From Tetrapyrgos nigripes (lineage: Eukaryota; Basidiomycota; Agaricomycetes; Agaricales; Campanellaceae), in contig JAACJM010000052.1 in the NCBI GenBank assembly GCA_013368315.1, positions 372,001 to 436,000 of the forward strand: a stretch of 64,000 bases of DNA, given 5' to 3'. Positions within the stretch are counted from its first letter, which is position 1; each line of letters begins with the position of its first letter. The notes under the pieces were generated by a model. It was given only the letters and a program-made list of their open reading frames with translations. It had not been told where the DNA came from and ran no database searches. Made by a program: the position numbers and the translations under genes. This document shows positions 25,752 through 37,100 of this stretch, piece after piece.

Positions 25752-26783
25752 CTACCAATGACCGAGTTCCACCGCCGCACGGTCGAAGCCAATTTCGGTC
25801 CAAGATTCCACTTCTGGGGAGGGGGTGCTGTTTTCCGGATCAAGACCAATGAAGCCTACACGATGATAGACTTTGGAGGCGGCCAGGTTGTTGTGCGCGA
25901 CGTACAGGGCGACCTTCTCTTTGCGCTCTGTGGAGAAGAGGTGTTTGCAAACGCGTCTGACAAGACGCTGTGCACAGCCCATACCACGCGCATCGGGATT
26001 GGTGTACACTTTGGTGATGGTCGACACAGTAGCGCTGTTACGCGTGAACGCTACAAGAGAGGCGACGATGGGTGCGTTGTTGTGCTGCTGGACTTCGTGA
26101 ATCCAAACGGTCCTGTTTCGGATGAGGATTGCAGCCTCATCAAGAGCTCCTTGTTCGTCGAGAATAAACGGCTCGGACTCCTGGGCAAATTTATAGCATA
26201 GCTGTGCGACTGCATGGAGGTCATGCTCATCAGCAGCTCGCAGAATGTGCTGTAAACCAGGTGAAATAGTGACGCTGCGGTACTTGAAGGTCTCTGAACA
26301 GCAGACAGAGAGCTTCGCTGCGTAATAGGGGTTGTTGTACCAACGGATCCCAGTCTGCTCCGTCCACAGTCGGGCAAACCAGTATGCAACAGCATCGGGA
26401 GCAAAGACACTGTACACCCGATGCAAGTCGACGACATCCAGAAGGTGCTCAACGATGAGATGGAGGCGAGGATGAACAAAGTCGTCGGATAATGATGGTG
26501 GGGGGGAAGTGGAGGCAATGAAGATGGGGTATTTTCCCATTTCATTTTCCGTGCACGACAGCACGAAGTCGACGCGAGGTTCGGGGTTGGATGTCGTGAC
26601 GACGATCCAGCATTGGCCATCTACGACGCGACCATGCTCTTCGAGCTTAAGACATTTAAGAATATGGGGGAGGATGCAGTTGAAGGTGACGGGGTTCTGC
26701 TCGAATGCAGCGAAGACCTCTGGGGGCAGAGACGAAGCCTTGTAATAGACAGCGGCAGTGAATTCGAAGTTTCTGGAAGGCAT
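25752..26783 (-). CDS. GNAT-family N-acetyltransferase, copy 1
   Basis: Intronless, 343 codons. The N-terminal half (to about residue 175) is an unrecognised domain. The C-terminal half carries the GNAT fold: VASLVAFTRNSATVSTITKV (strands 3-4), then motif A with the acetyl-CoA loop, NPDARGMGCAQRLVRRVCKH (R/Q-x-x-G-x-G/A type, about residue 270), and VALYVAHNNLAASKVYHRVG (motif B, about residue 295). The enzyme transfers acetyl from acetyl-CoA to an unknown amine. No signal peptide. A TATA-like element lies about 85-92 bp upstream. Copy 2 at 28152-29183 has the same length; differences cluster at about residues 180-235, in the region before motif A. Confidence 0.88.
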   Translation of the reverse strand: MPSRNFEFTAAVYYKASSLPPEVFAAFEQNPVTFNCILPHILKCLKLEEHGRVVDGQCWIVVTTSNPEPRVDFVLSCTENEMGKYPIFIASTSPPPSLSDDFVHPRLHLIVEHLLDVVDLHRVYSVFAPDAVAYWFARLWTEQTGIRWYNNPYYAAKLSVCCSETFKYRSVTISPGLQHILRAADEHDLHAVAQLCYKFAQESEPFILDEQGALDEAAILIRNRTVWIHEVQQHNNAPIVASLVAFTRNSATVSTITKVYTNPDARGMGCAQRLVRRVCKHLFSTERKEKVALYVAHNNLAASKVYHRVGFIGLDPENSTPSPEVESWTEIGFDRAAVELGHW

Positions 26784-26867
26784 ATTTGAGGGGAGGTGAC
26801 TAGGAGATGACTAGGAAGTGAAGTTCTGGTGGATGGTTTGGATGAATCATTATGACCCCAGAGCTAG

Positions 26868-26875
26868 GCTTTATA
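26868..26875 (-). promoter_or_regulatory. TATA-like box of GNAT copy 1
   Basis: TATAAAGC on the minus strand, 85 bp upstream of the ATG; conserved before copy 2. Confidence 0.5.
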
Positions 26876-27468
26876 GGCTAACAGATGGTGTTGAACTTGA
26901 AGAATCTGGGCAAAGCTGTAAATAGCAGCAAAGTTATTGGTAGTAAAGGTGTTCTTTGGTGTATCGGACTTACTTCCGTATCTTAATCAAAGGTGAATCT
27001 GCGTCTAGGATTCCGATCTAAAGATGAACTGAGTCTGAAAATCAATAGAGTTGAGATTGCGGTACGAATCGTTTCACTGATTTCGGGAAAATCCCACTTA
27101 CTCCAAGCTCCCGTTTCAGAGAAAGGATTCGCTTTGCGACAATTCAGTGCGTTCTTTTCGGACCCGGTTGCACACCTTTCTCAGATATCGGCCAAATGCT
27201 TCATCAACTTGCGTTGCGACTCACAGGATGCGTTCATGTTAACCACGGCCATCTGAACAGTGAATGGCCGATATGAGTCATGGATGTATTCTCTTTGGCG
27301 CCATGAAATGGGGGGGTCCATATGATCCAGGATGAACGGAGTCAAGTTGGGATATGAGAGCGCCCAAGAGGCGCCGAGATGGGAGTGAAGGAGAAATCGT
27401 CTCACCGCCTTCCTCGTTAGGAAACTTGGCGATTTCGCAAACCTTAATCCAAGTACTTCAAGCACTTC

Positions 27469-27567
27469 ATGTTACCTCTGCTAGACATACTGCACAGAGG
27501 CATCGTCTATCCCCTTGCGGGTCTTTCATGCTGTACGATAGTTGCTGGTGTGGTTGTTCATATCTGA
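27469..27567 (+). pseudogene. Inverted relic of the Cox14-like gene (exon 1)
   Basis: Reads MLPLLDILHRGIVYPLAGLS then VAGVVVHI and a TGA, against LLDILHRGAVYSLAGLT in the intact gene at 25455. About 100 bp of upstream flank also matches (cgccttcctc.ttaggaaa). The arginine-rich end and later exons are missing, so it is a truncated copy in opposite orientation. Confidence 0.65.
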
Positions 27568-27639
27568 CAGAGTTTAGTACATTGACGAAGAAAACTCAGT
27601 GACAAAGGAGTGCACCCGCTCTCTGTACGGTTGTTTTCA

Positions 27640-27950
27640 TATCTGGAAACCAAAAGGCCAAAGGAGTACGATTGAAGGAACATAGACACTTTGATAAGAG
27701 AGCCATGCACTGCCAACGCAAAACCTTCATTTCTTACAAGATGTACAAAGCGGCCTGCAGCGTAAAACTCGCTGCAACCAAACAGTTTTGTGAACCAAAT
27801 CTTGAGTCCAGATTTGCAGTGTCATCAATACTCCGAGAACCAAAACACGAGTTGCTGAGAACGCTCGACCAGAATGAAGACTCGTAAGACGACCAGGGAC
27901 ACGAAAACAGGAAGATCTGGCGACATACATCATATTCCACGTGAGTACAG
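27640..27950 (+). pseudogene. Unknown relic, inverted partner of 29765-30115
   Basis: The plus-strand frame starts LKEHRHFDKRAMHCQRKTF; the minus-strand partner has LKEHRYFDKRAMHCQCKAF. Both continue through SVKL-ATKQ and end in a segment where another frame reads ELLRTL-QNED. The two are inverted repeats about 2 kb apart. Frames are broken in both. No family recognised. Confidence 0.5.
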
Positions 27951-28151
27951 ACTTACTTCGAAATCGTGTCGAGCTTGAAAAGAAAACTTGATTGGGTATA
28001 CAGTTACTACTTGCTACAACGTATGTAAGTACTAAATGTCTAAGTTGGCATGACCGTAATGTCCTAGATAATGCGTTTTGTACAGTACTATGTCGAAACA
28101 TAGATTATAGATTATTTGAAAGAAGCGCCAACATCTACACAGTGGGCGACA

Positions 28152-29183
28152 CTACCAATGACCGAGTTCCACTTTCGCACGGTCAAAACCAATTTCAGTC
28201 CAAGATTCCACTTCTGGGGAGGGGGTGCTGTTTTCCGGATCGAGACCAGTGAAGCCTACACGGTGATAGACTTTGGAGGCGGCTAGGTTGTTGTGCGCGA
28301 CGTATAGGGCGACCTTCTCTTTGCGCTCGGTAGAGAAGAGGTGCTTGCAAACACGCCGGACAAGACGCTGTGCACAGCCCATACCACGCGCACCGGGATT
28401 GGTGTACACCTTGGTGATAGTGGACACAGTGGCGCTGTTACGGGTGAAGGCAACGAGAGAGGCAACCATAGGTGCCTTGTTGGGCCAACGGACTTCGTGG
28501 ATCCAAACGGTCGCATTCTGTATGAGAATGGAGGCCTCACGCACAGCTCCTTGTGCGTCAAGAACAAACGGCTCGGATTCTTGAGCAAATCCGTAGCATA
28601 GCTCCGCAACAGCATGGAGGTCAGCCTCAACAGCAGGCCGTAGGTTGTACTCCAAACCAGGCGAAATAGTGACGCTGCGGTACTTGAAGGTCTTTGAACA
28701 GCAGACAGAGAGCTTCGCTGCGTAGTAGGGGTTGTCGTAACAGCGGATACCAGTCTGCTCCGTCCATAGTTGGGCAAACCAGTATGCAACAGCATCGGGT
28801 GCAAAGACACTGTACACCCGATACAAGTCGACGATGTCCAGGAGGTGCTCAACGATGAGATGGAGGCGAGGACGAACAAATTCGTCGGATAATGATGGTG
28901 GGGGGGAAGTGGAGGCAATGAAGATGGGGTATTTGCCCATTTCGTTCTCCGTGCACGACAGCACGAAGTCGACGCGAGGTTCGGGGTTGTATGTCGTGAC
29001 CACGATCCAGCATTGGCCATCGATGACGCGACCATGCTCTTCGAGCTTAAGGCATTTGAGAATGTGGGGGAGCATGCAGTTGAAGGTGACGGGGTTCTGC
29101 TCGAATGCAGCGAAGACCTCTGCGGGTAGAGACGATGCCTTGTAGTAGGCAGCGGCAGTGAATTCGAGTTTCCTGGAAGGCAT
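28152..29183 (-). CDS. GNAT-family N-acetyltransferase, copy 2
   Basis: 343 codons, intronless, same start (MPSRKLEFTAAAYYKASSLP) and end (VELGHW) as copy 1. Motif A is NPGARGMGCAQRLVRRVCKH and motif B is kept unchanged (VALYVAHNNLAASKVYHRVG). Changes against copy 1 are mostly conservative, with a cluster around residues 180-235 (for example AVEADLHAVAELCYGFAQES against AADEHDLHAVAQLCYKFAQE), where the substrate-side helices should lie. Both copies are open across their whole length, which suggests selection or a recent duplication. Substrate unknown. Confidence 0.88.
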   Translation of the reverse strand: MPSRKLEFTAAAYYKASSLPAEVFAAFEQNPVTFNCMLPHILKCLKLEEHGRVIDGQCWIVVTTYNPEPRVDFVLSCTENEMGKYPIFIASTSPPPSLSDEFVRPRLHLIVEHLLDIVDLYRVYSVFAPDAVAYWFAQLWTEQTGIRCYDNPYYAAKLSVCCSKTFKYRSVTISPGLEYNLRPAVEADLHAVAELCYGFAQESEPFVLDAQGAVREASILIQNATVWIHEVRWPNKAPMVASLVAFTRNSATVSTITKVYTNPGARGMGCAQRLVRRVCKHLFSTERKEKVALYVAHNNLAASKVYHRVGFTGLDPENSTPSPEVESWTEIGFDRAKVELGHW

Positions 29184-29242
29184 GTCTGATAGGAAATGAC
29201 TAGGAGTGTTCTGGTGGATGGTTGGGGTGAATCATAGGGCCA

Positions 29243-29250
29243 GCTTTATA
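29243..29250 (-). promoter_or_regulatory. TATA-like box of GNAT copy 2
   Basis: TATAAAGC, 60 bp upstream of the ATG, corresponding to 26868-26875 in copy 1. Confidence 0.5.
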
Positions 29251-29764
29251 GGTCCAGGACAGATGGTGTTGAAGAATCTGTCCACAAGCTGTAAACAGCA
29301 AAATTGTTAGTAGTAAAGGTGTTCTTGAGTATATCGAGCTTACCTATGGGGAAATCTGTATCCTAAGGCGGATCTGCATCTGGCATTCCGATCATCGCTG
29401 AGTCTGAAAATCGATAGAGTTGAGATTGTGGTATGAGTCGTTTCGCTGATTTTGGGAAAAACGGACCTACCCCAAGCTCCAGTCTCAGAGCAAGGACTCA
29501 GTTTGCAACGAGTCAGTCCATTCTTTTCGGGCCCGGTTGCACACCTTTCTCAGTCGACCAAATGCTACATCAGCTTGTGTTGCAACAGGATGTGTTCATG
29601 TCAAAACACGGCCATCTGAATGGCCGATATGAGTCATGGAATTATTCTCTGTGGCACCATGAAATGGAAGTGTCCATATGATCCAGGATGAAAGGGGTCG
29701 GGTTGGGATATAAGATAACATAGCGCCTAAGTGGACTTTGTAGGCGTCGAGATGGGAAGTGGTG

Positions 29765-30115
29765 TACTCACGTGGTATATGATTATGATGTACCATGTCG
29801 CGGATCTTCCTGTTTTCGTCTCCCTAGTCCTCTTCTGAGTCAGAGTCTTCATTCTGGCCGAGCGTTCTCAGCAACTCGTAAGTAATTCCAAAGGCTTTCT
29901 TTTGGTTCTCGGAGTATTGATGACACTGCAGATCTGGATTCGTAAAGCTGTTTGGTTGCGACGAGTTTTACGCTCAGCTGCAGTTTGTACATCTTGTGGA
30001 AATCTTCTAGAAATCTGAAGGCTTTGCATTGGCAGTGCATGGCTCTCTTATCAAAGTATCTATGTTCCTTCAATCTGTGTACTCCTTTGGCGTTTCGGTT
30101 TCCCGATATGAAAAC
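29765..30115 (-). pseudogene. Unknown relic, fuller copy of 27640-27950
   Basis: The minus strand reads LKEHRYFDKRAMHCQCKAFR, then FLEDFHKMYKLQLSVKLVAT. A different frame then gives LQCHQYSENQKKAFGITYEL and ends QNEDSDSEED with a stop at the acidic tail. The acidic end looks like a genuine C-terminus, but the frame change between the two parts has no splice signal I can see. Unknown family. Confidence 0.45.
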
Positions 30116-32050
30116 ACCCGCAGAGAGAGCCGGTGCACTTCCTTATCCGGATCCGAACTGGAAATTCCTGAGTTTTCTATGTCAAACTTTACTAAATTCA
30201 GCCAGATGACTAGGTTCTTCCAAGTTTTTGACTGTGGTTTCTTCATCACGAACTTGCTAACCTACGTATACACTCCGTCGACTTTGCCTTACGACGATTG
30301 TTCTGACTCGAAAGACGGTCTGGACCACCTTCTCGTTACTCCCCAGATGGACAAATGACTCGGAACCAATTGATTGAGGCTCACTCTCATGCCAGAGATA
30401 TGCGTCTCGCATCGGCGTCAATTTCTCTTCAGCGAGCGCTAATTGGCCACTACGATCTTCTCATGCCATATCCTGCTCTCCCATTCTCCTGGTGAATTGC
30501 TACATAATTCAGGACCTGGATCTCCACGTGCTGATGCACCTGGGTACAATGTCAACGATTTGCAGCCAATCTTGGTCCTTTCTGGATAATGACTCGTATT
30601 GACTCTACCGACATCTCAGGATTGCGCACCGCCATTCCAGGTATGCTCAAAGCCACTAGTCGGCGAGTGAAGGTGTACAGCACTGGATTCTCCTTCCATG
30701 CTCATCATGAAAGCTCTGGTTTTCCCCTTGTGTAAAGCTCTATGCTATTGTTCAGGGCAATTGCCCGAAGTGGTATCTACTATGCATGTTTCTGCGTGTC
30801 AGACTCTTTCATTTCTACCTGCTGTTATCAAGGAGCCTTGAGCATCGGTGTATGTACGACCCGAATGCACAGCAGGCTTCAATGAACGTCTCTGGGCAAG
30901 AAGAAAACAGCAGTACACGATTTTACAAGGCTTCGACGTTACTGCGCTCTGCAAATTGACTATATCTGGAACCTATCTATCTGGTTTTCATTTGTGGCCA
31001 TCGGTACTGTCAACCTCCGCAACTCTGCCAGACATTGAACAGCAAACTTGTTGGGAAGGTTTATGGGCTTCACGCCTTTCACGGATTTGGTCCAATGTAA
31101 GCCCGGTCCTCGTTGAACACCGATAGATACTAGCATTTGTGACGTCCATATAGTGTCATTAATTTTCTAAGTACTGCTTTGACATGCTCAGGAAAGGGAT
31201 AGCGAAAACACGTTTCTGTTTATGATATCACTGCCCTGCGACTGCAGGATATGGTCAAACTTGGGGTACTCGTCGTCCATTCCCCGAGCATCTCGCACAG
31301 GTGCTTGCAGTGGCCACTCAGAAGCTAAGGAAGATGTGTCAACCAAGAACGCATGCTTGGAGCTCACCTGGGCGCATGACTTCCCCTCTTCCGTCCGTCC
31401 CTTGATGCTCTGAGGTTACTAAATTCAATTCAATGTACACCGTTTCCATGCCGTCAACGAGCGTCGAGGATTGAGTCCCAAGCGGCGCTGGTATGTGCAG
31501 GACAAACTTCTTTCAACCGTCTGGGGTGCTTTGATGTCAGCTTCCTCAGGAGGCCGTTAGTCACCTCTTCTGATCGATGCCTCGACATGGAATTGAGTAT
31601 CGTAGTACAACACATGAAGTTCCTTGAGCTGGTCCATGATATTCTATGATATTATTATAGTTTTGGCGTTCGCATTATCGCCAGTGGGATCCAGCGTCTC
31701 ATTCCCCTCAGTTTCCAGTGATCAACTGTGATCAACCTGAAGATTACTGTGACTATTTTAAACACAGGCTAAGCTTTGCCGTCTCAGCAATGCTTCAAAA
31801 GGCTTGGAGCTGAGATCTTCTCCACTCCGTCTGTTTCGTCGTTGAGCAGTTGCATAGTGAATGTCAATCGGTTGCTTCCCGCAGACCCTTTGTTCTCAAA
31901 AAACGAGGCGCGCACGTGGGAGTCGGCCGGCCCGCTACTATTACTAAAGCAGCCGTTGTTCCCTTTTAGGAACATTGTGAAGTAACAATGAGACTATTGA
32001 AAGGTACTGTCTTTTGTTCCTTCTTCTTTACCTCTCATCATCCCTCCAAC
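30116..32050. other. 1.9-kb stretch without a supported gene
   Basis: Short open frames exist (30029-30358, 30848-31126, 31776-31985, all plus) but none joins into a plausible exon chain or shows a known motif. The first 100 bp continue the relic above. The last few hundred bp should hold the promoter and 5' UTR of the kinase gene; a TTTTAAAC stretch lies near 31760. Confidence 0.45.
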
Positions 32051-33503
32051 ATGTTTAGGACAATGACCGACAAGATTGGGTCGCATTTCCAGGTCCACCA
32101 AAAGGACTACCTGAGCCATCTCTCCGACTCTCCTATATCCCCTTCCATCGCCTCGACCCAGTCTTCGTATGTGACCTCCATTCTACCCCATTATGATCAC
32201 CGTGGATCCTTCTCCACCGCCAGAACCTCCTTCAGTGAACTGAGCAAACGAGGCGACAGTCTCGACTGCATACTAGAAGGACGGGAAAGGAGTAGGGCGT
32301 CATATCGTCTGGACGACTTCATCATCAATAGAACACTAGGAACAGGCAGTTTCGGGAGGGTTCATCTAGGTATGTTCATGCTATCGTATTCGTCTCTTAT
32401 AGTCATGTCCTTCGCAGTGAGAAGCAAGCATAATCTCCGCTTCTACGCTATCAAAGTCCTCAACAAACAGAGGATTGTCCGCTCCAAGCAAGTGGAGCAT
32501 ACAAATAACGAGCAGGCGATGCTCTTTTCCGTCAAACATCCCTTCATCATCAATCTCTGGGGAACTTTCCAAGATCACACCAACCTCTACATGGTGATGG
32601 ACTTTGTTCCCGGCGGTGAACTCTTTACATTGATACGGAGATCTAATGTAAACGTTTGTTGATTCTCGTTACTTTCGCAACGCACTCACTGTTTCTCTTG
32701 CCACAGAAATTCCCTGATCCCGTCGCAAAATTCTATGCCGCTGAGGTAGCATTGGCTCTCAACCACCTACATAGCCAAGACATCATCTATCGCGACCTGA
32801 AGCCCGAAAACATTCTTCTCAACGCTGACGGCCACATCAAAATTGCCGACTTTGGTTTCGCCAAGTCATGCACGTCTGTAGCATACACCTTGTGCGGCAC
32901 CCCTGATTATCTTGCACCTGAGGTAAATGTTGCAACTGTGTATGCTCACCGTCTCAGTACTCACCGACGTCATTATTCATAGCTTTGTCAACAACTACGG
33001 TACAACAAGAGTGTCGACTGGTATGCGCTTGGCGTCCTGGCTTTTGAAATGCTCACCGGACTTCCCCCCTATCACCAACCTGATGCAAACCCGGTCGTGT
33101 TGTATGAGAAGATCATTGCTGGTCCTACCAATATTCGATGGCCGAGCGTCATCACTGATAATGCGAAAGACATTATCATGAAGCTTATGGAGGTAGATCC
33201 TTCTAAGCGTTTTGGCAACATGCGTAACGGTTCTGGAGACGTCTTCTCGCACCCTTGGTTTAGAGAAGTTGATTGGGAGAAGCTTGCGATGAGAGAGATT
33301 ACTGCGCCGTATCAGCCTACAATAGAGGGTGAAGGTGATGCTAGAGCGTAAGTCTTGACCTTCTCTGTTTCTGGCTGAGTTGCTCACATCGCTGTCACAG
33401 TTTCGACAGGTATCCGGAAGACAACGTTGCAGCCTCTTACGGGCTTCCTGGGCCCGACCCATACGGTTATGAGTTCCCTGAGTTTACTTATGCTCATAGA
33501 TAG
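32051..33503 (+). CDS. cAMP-dependent protein kinase catalytic subunit (AGC kinase)
   Basis: Five exons (32051-32369, 32418-32647, 32707-32922, 32983-33347, 33401-33503) splice to 410 codons. Kinase order: Gly-loop [12 protein letters not shown], Lys in [24 protein letters not shown] (C-helix Glu), [17 protein letters not shown] hinge, catalytic loop [17 protein letters not shown], activation loop [13 protein letters not shown], then [18 protein letters not shown] and [19 protein letters not shown]. The AGC tail ends with FPEF, the FxxF hydrophobic motif. It phosphorylates Ser/Thr targets when cAMP frees it from the regulatory subunit. Oddity: the residues before TLCGTPDY read TSVAY instead of the usual TWT-like pattern. 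Start chosen at [10 protein letters not shown]; an in-frame ATG at 31988 is an alternative. Confidence 0.93.
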
Positions 33504-34152
33504 TTTTACTCATAACGACTTTCTGCATGACGACTACGTGTACCACACTCAAAAAGGACTCTGGATGGATGTACCTGTTGTCTATATACCTATTCTTATT
33601 TGAGGCCCCCCAGTGGTTGTCTTTTGTGCCCCCTTGTACATGTACCTTTGTAATTTCTCTATTCTAATTATGTCGATCATGATGCATGATTGTTGACGTT
33701 TACTTTTCAGTCGAGTGCAGTTAATGTAGTTGTTGTACTCTTGACTTCCAGCTTTTTGCTGAATATCATACTCTGGCGCTTCGCCGAAAACGAAAATCTG
33801 AGTCTGCACGAAGTGTACGCCATTACATCGCATGTGTTTACATATTTGGTCGGCAAACAACCAAGTGACACATTCCAAGAAATGTTTTCTTTCAGGCTCA
33901 GCTCAGGTGCAATATCTTTCAACTTTCCCTGTCTTCAACAAACTGCTCTATTCCTCTCCAGAAACATCCTTGTCCAGAGAGCTTGCAAAACGGTCCAGGA
34001 GCTGGCGAGATTGCTGGCTTTTACGTCGCGGCGGTGCCTCTGAGTCTCTGACTTTATGAACGAGGAAGCTCAGCCGTGTACGGAGGAAGGCTATCGAATT
34101 CGTCTGACCACGGCCACGACCTCAAAGTTGGATTACCTGGGATTTACCTCGG
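33504..34152. other. Intergenic region, kinase to SWR1
   Basis: 3' UTR of the kinase, then the SWR1 promoter. Overlapping ORFs at 33690-34059 lack protein-like features. No gene supported. Confidence 0.5.
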
Positions 34153-37100
34153 ATGTCTTCTCGTAGGACGAGAACAGGATCGACCACCACGCATGTCAAC
34201 CAAGGGGAGTCTGAGAAGCATGATGGCGGTGGAAGCTCTGAAAGTCTAGGAGGAAAAACGGAGGCTGTATCGAGCAAGCAGATGAACAAGAGGAAGGAAA
34301 TGACGCTGGTCAAAAAGCAGTCGGACTTGGAGTCGGTTTATCAGGAGCATGACACTTTGGTATGTTGCAATTTCATTTTTGTGCACACTGGCCTTCTGAC
34401 ATGAGCTTGGCAGGTCAGAGAGATGTTTCATATGGAGCACTTTCGTTCAATGCTTGGTTATGATCCCGAGGTGAGTGCCTTTCTGTGGCCGACTTGACCC
34501 ACGACTAAACCACGTCGGCCTCTTCAAATTCCAGGAAGCAAAAAAGGACGATTCTGCTGTTTTTCTCAATGTGTGTCTGATTTTTTCTACACATTACGCG
34601 CTGTACTGATTGGTATTTACAGTACAGAGCAATGAGCTACGATTTATTGGACAAAACAGCCAGCATGTCGACTTCTGTAGCCGGTCCATCTCGGAGAACC
34701 AGGGGTGCACAATCCGAAAGATTGCAACTAATTAATCCTTCCCTCTCTGCACCCTTACCCTCCTCATCGCCAATAAAACCATCCGCGAAAGAGAAACGGA
34801 AATGGAAGGACAACTCTACGGTGTGGGATATCCTTGCCGATGCAAAGACGAAGAATAAAGGGAAGGAGAAGGAAGATATCAGCACGGAGTGCAGTACCAC
34901 TCATAGTAGTGGTGACGCCAACGTAGAATCCATATCTGTCGGTCTTCAAGCGGGCAGGGCTAAACGTCGTCGACCGAATGATCGTGACTCATTCGCAATT
35001 TCTCGCCGTGCCTCTGAAACATCATTCTCATCTTACAGTGGTATCCGAAGTACACCTCCTGCTCCACCCATAATCCTTTCACCTCGCAAGAAACGGCGGA
35101 AAACACATGATGGTCACTCAAAGCCTTCCAATAATATTCATGATCCTGGCGGTCCGCCAGATAAAAGACCTGCAGCTCCTCCTCAAAATGATCGAGCGTC
35201 CCGTCGTAATACGAGTCGCTCTGTGATTTCAGTCTGTCTTTTTCCAGTCCTTAGCATAATTTTTTACTGATGATTAGTTTTTCTTTAAGATTTCAGATTC
35301 TACGTCAAACCGAAAACCTGTGACTCCGTCTTCATCATCTAATATACGGCGAATCAAGCTAATAGTCCGTCGACCACCGCCTCTTTATTCCAGTCCCCGT
35401 CAAAAACCTCCACCCTTTCAATACAATGGTTCCCTCACCAATTTCTTGGAATCCTACAATAGTCTTGAAGACCAGGAGGCGGATGAGGTTTTGCAAACCG
35501 AAATCCTTACCAAGGCTTCACTTCTAGAGAAAGCATCTCGGCTTCGTAAAGAAGGGCGTTTCTTTCCTGATGCCGAGTCTCTTGCCGCCGAGGTCACAGC
35601 AATGTCCTCCCCCGATAAATTACTTCAGAGGAGCACCAAGGATGCATGGGATCATTGCATCGAAGACGTCCTGAGGTACAAAAGGCAATCTCCATCAGGC
35701 CCTGAAATTGCTGCTCAAATCGCCTCAAAAATACAAGTATATTGGGAAGGTCAAGCTGCGAGGCAAGAGAAGTGGAAAGCACAGGAAGAGAAGCGTCTGC
35801 GGGCGTTGGCCAAAGCTACGATCAAGATGGTGACGACTGAGTGGAAGAAAGCAGTTTTTGTATGTCTTCATATTTTTTTTTCTCGCCAGTCAGTAATGAT
35901 ACTCATGCGTTCTACAGCATCTCCGCGAACAGGAGCGACTGAGGAGAGAAGAGGAAGAAAAGCGACGTGGACATGAACACCTAGATGCTATACTGAATCG
36001 TTCGGGCCATATCCTGGAAACTCAGCATATCGATCTGTCTAAGAATGATAGATCCCGTTCACTTAGTCGTGCCAGTAGCACTTCAACCGACTGGAATCAT
36101 GAGAGCGATGATGACCAGTCTGCCAGCAGCGATGACTCGGACGCCGATGACGGTCAGGATGACAACGAACGAGATGGGTCTACAGAGGATGGAATGGAAG
36201 CCGAGGATAAAGAGGTGCCTGCATTCACAAGTATGATGCTACCTGATTCTGAGGCTGAGGCTGAGGCTGAGGCTTCGGAGACTGCCGACGACTTTGGCCC
36301 TTCGTTGAATTCAATAGAGCCTACCAGTCCTCATTCTACCCCAGGCCCCCTTTTTGTGGAATCCGACACGATATTGGACTTTCCCGATTCTTCGAGTCAA
36401 CTACCTAATTCACCGTCCAGCGAGATTGCGGAATTGGCCGTCGAAGAGTTTTTATCGGTCAAGGACGACTCTCGCAGTCATAGCCCCAGCTCGTTTGACG
36501 TGTCAACTCCCAACGACAATGATAACCACGTCGCAGTGGAACATTTGGAAGACGCCTCCCGTAATGAATCTTCGATACTGGACATCAGTGCCGTGGCCAT
36601 CTTAGGGACCGGCAAACCAGACGTATTGACTATGGACGGCGAGAGCATGGCTGTTGATGTCGATGCGCTGGAACAGCCCTCTGACCAGCTTACAGTCTTA
36701 GCTCTGAAACCTCGTTTTGACGGCGTCGATTTGGCTGAAGGAGAGAATGGCAACGATGATCGCATGGCATTGGACGGAAATTCGCCTTCACGGGCTGATA
36801 CACCCCAGCCCTATGATGGTACACTTCTGGACTCAAACGTGGATGGCCCAACACTAGACCAGGAGGATTCAGCTGAACCTGCTGACGATTCTGCTGAAAT
36901 TCCAGAATATCTCAAGCCTTATTTAGTTGCGCCTGTGCAATGGGATCCAAACACCAAAATGTCACCACCTCTTCTTCTTCGTGGAGTCCTTCGACCTTAT
37001 CAGTTTTCTGGGCTGGAGTGGCTTGCCAGTCTTCATTCAAATAACCTCAATGGTATCTTGGCAGACGAAATGGGTCTCGGGTAAGTTGGTTGACTGTCGG

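Larger units (their letters stand above)
25556..27350. repeat. Tandem duplication unit 1 (GNAT gene and flanks)
   Basis: Matches 27980-29710 in direct orientation: the 3' flank from cttgattgggtataca, the GNAT coding region, and the 5' flank through gagtctgaaaatc..atagagttgagatt and gaatggccgatatgagtcatgga. Confidence 0.88.
27980..29710. repeat. Tandem duplication unit 2 (GNAT gene and flanks)
   Basis: Direct copy of unit 1 (25556-27350); the inverted relics lie between the two units. Confidence 0.88.

Noticed and set aside
28283..29035. 250-codon minus ORF inside GNAT copy 2
   Set aside because: It is the alternative frame of the intact GNAT gene; the same shadow appears in copy 1 with different ends.
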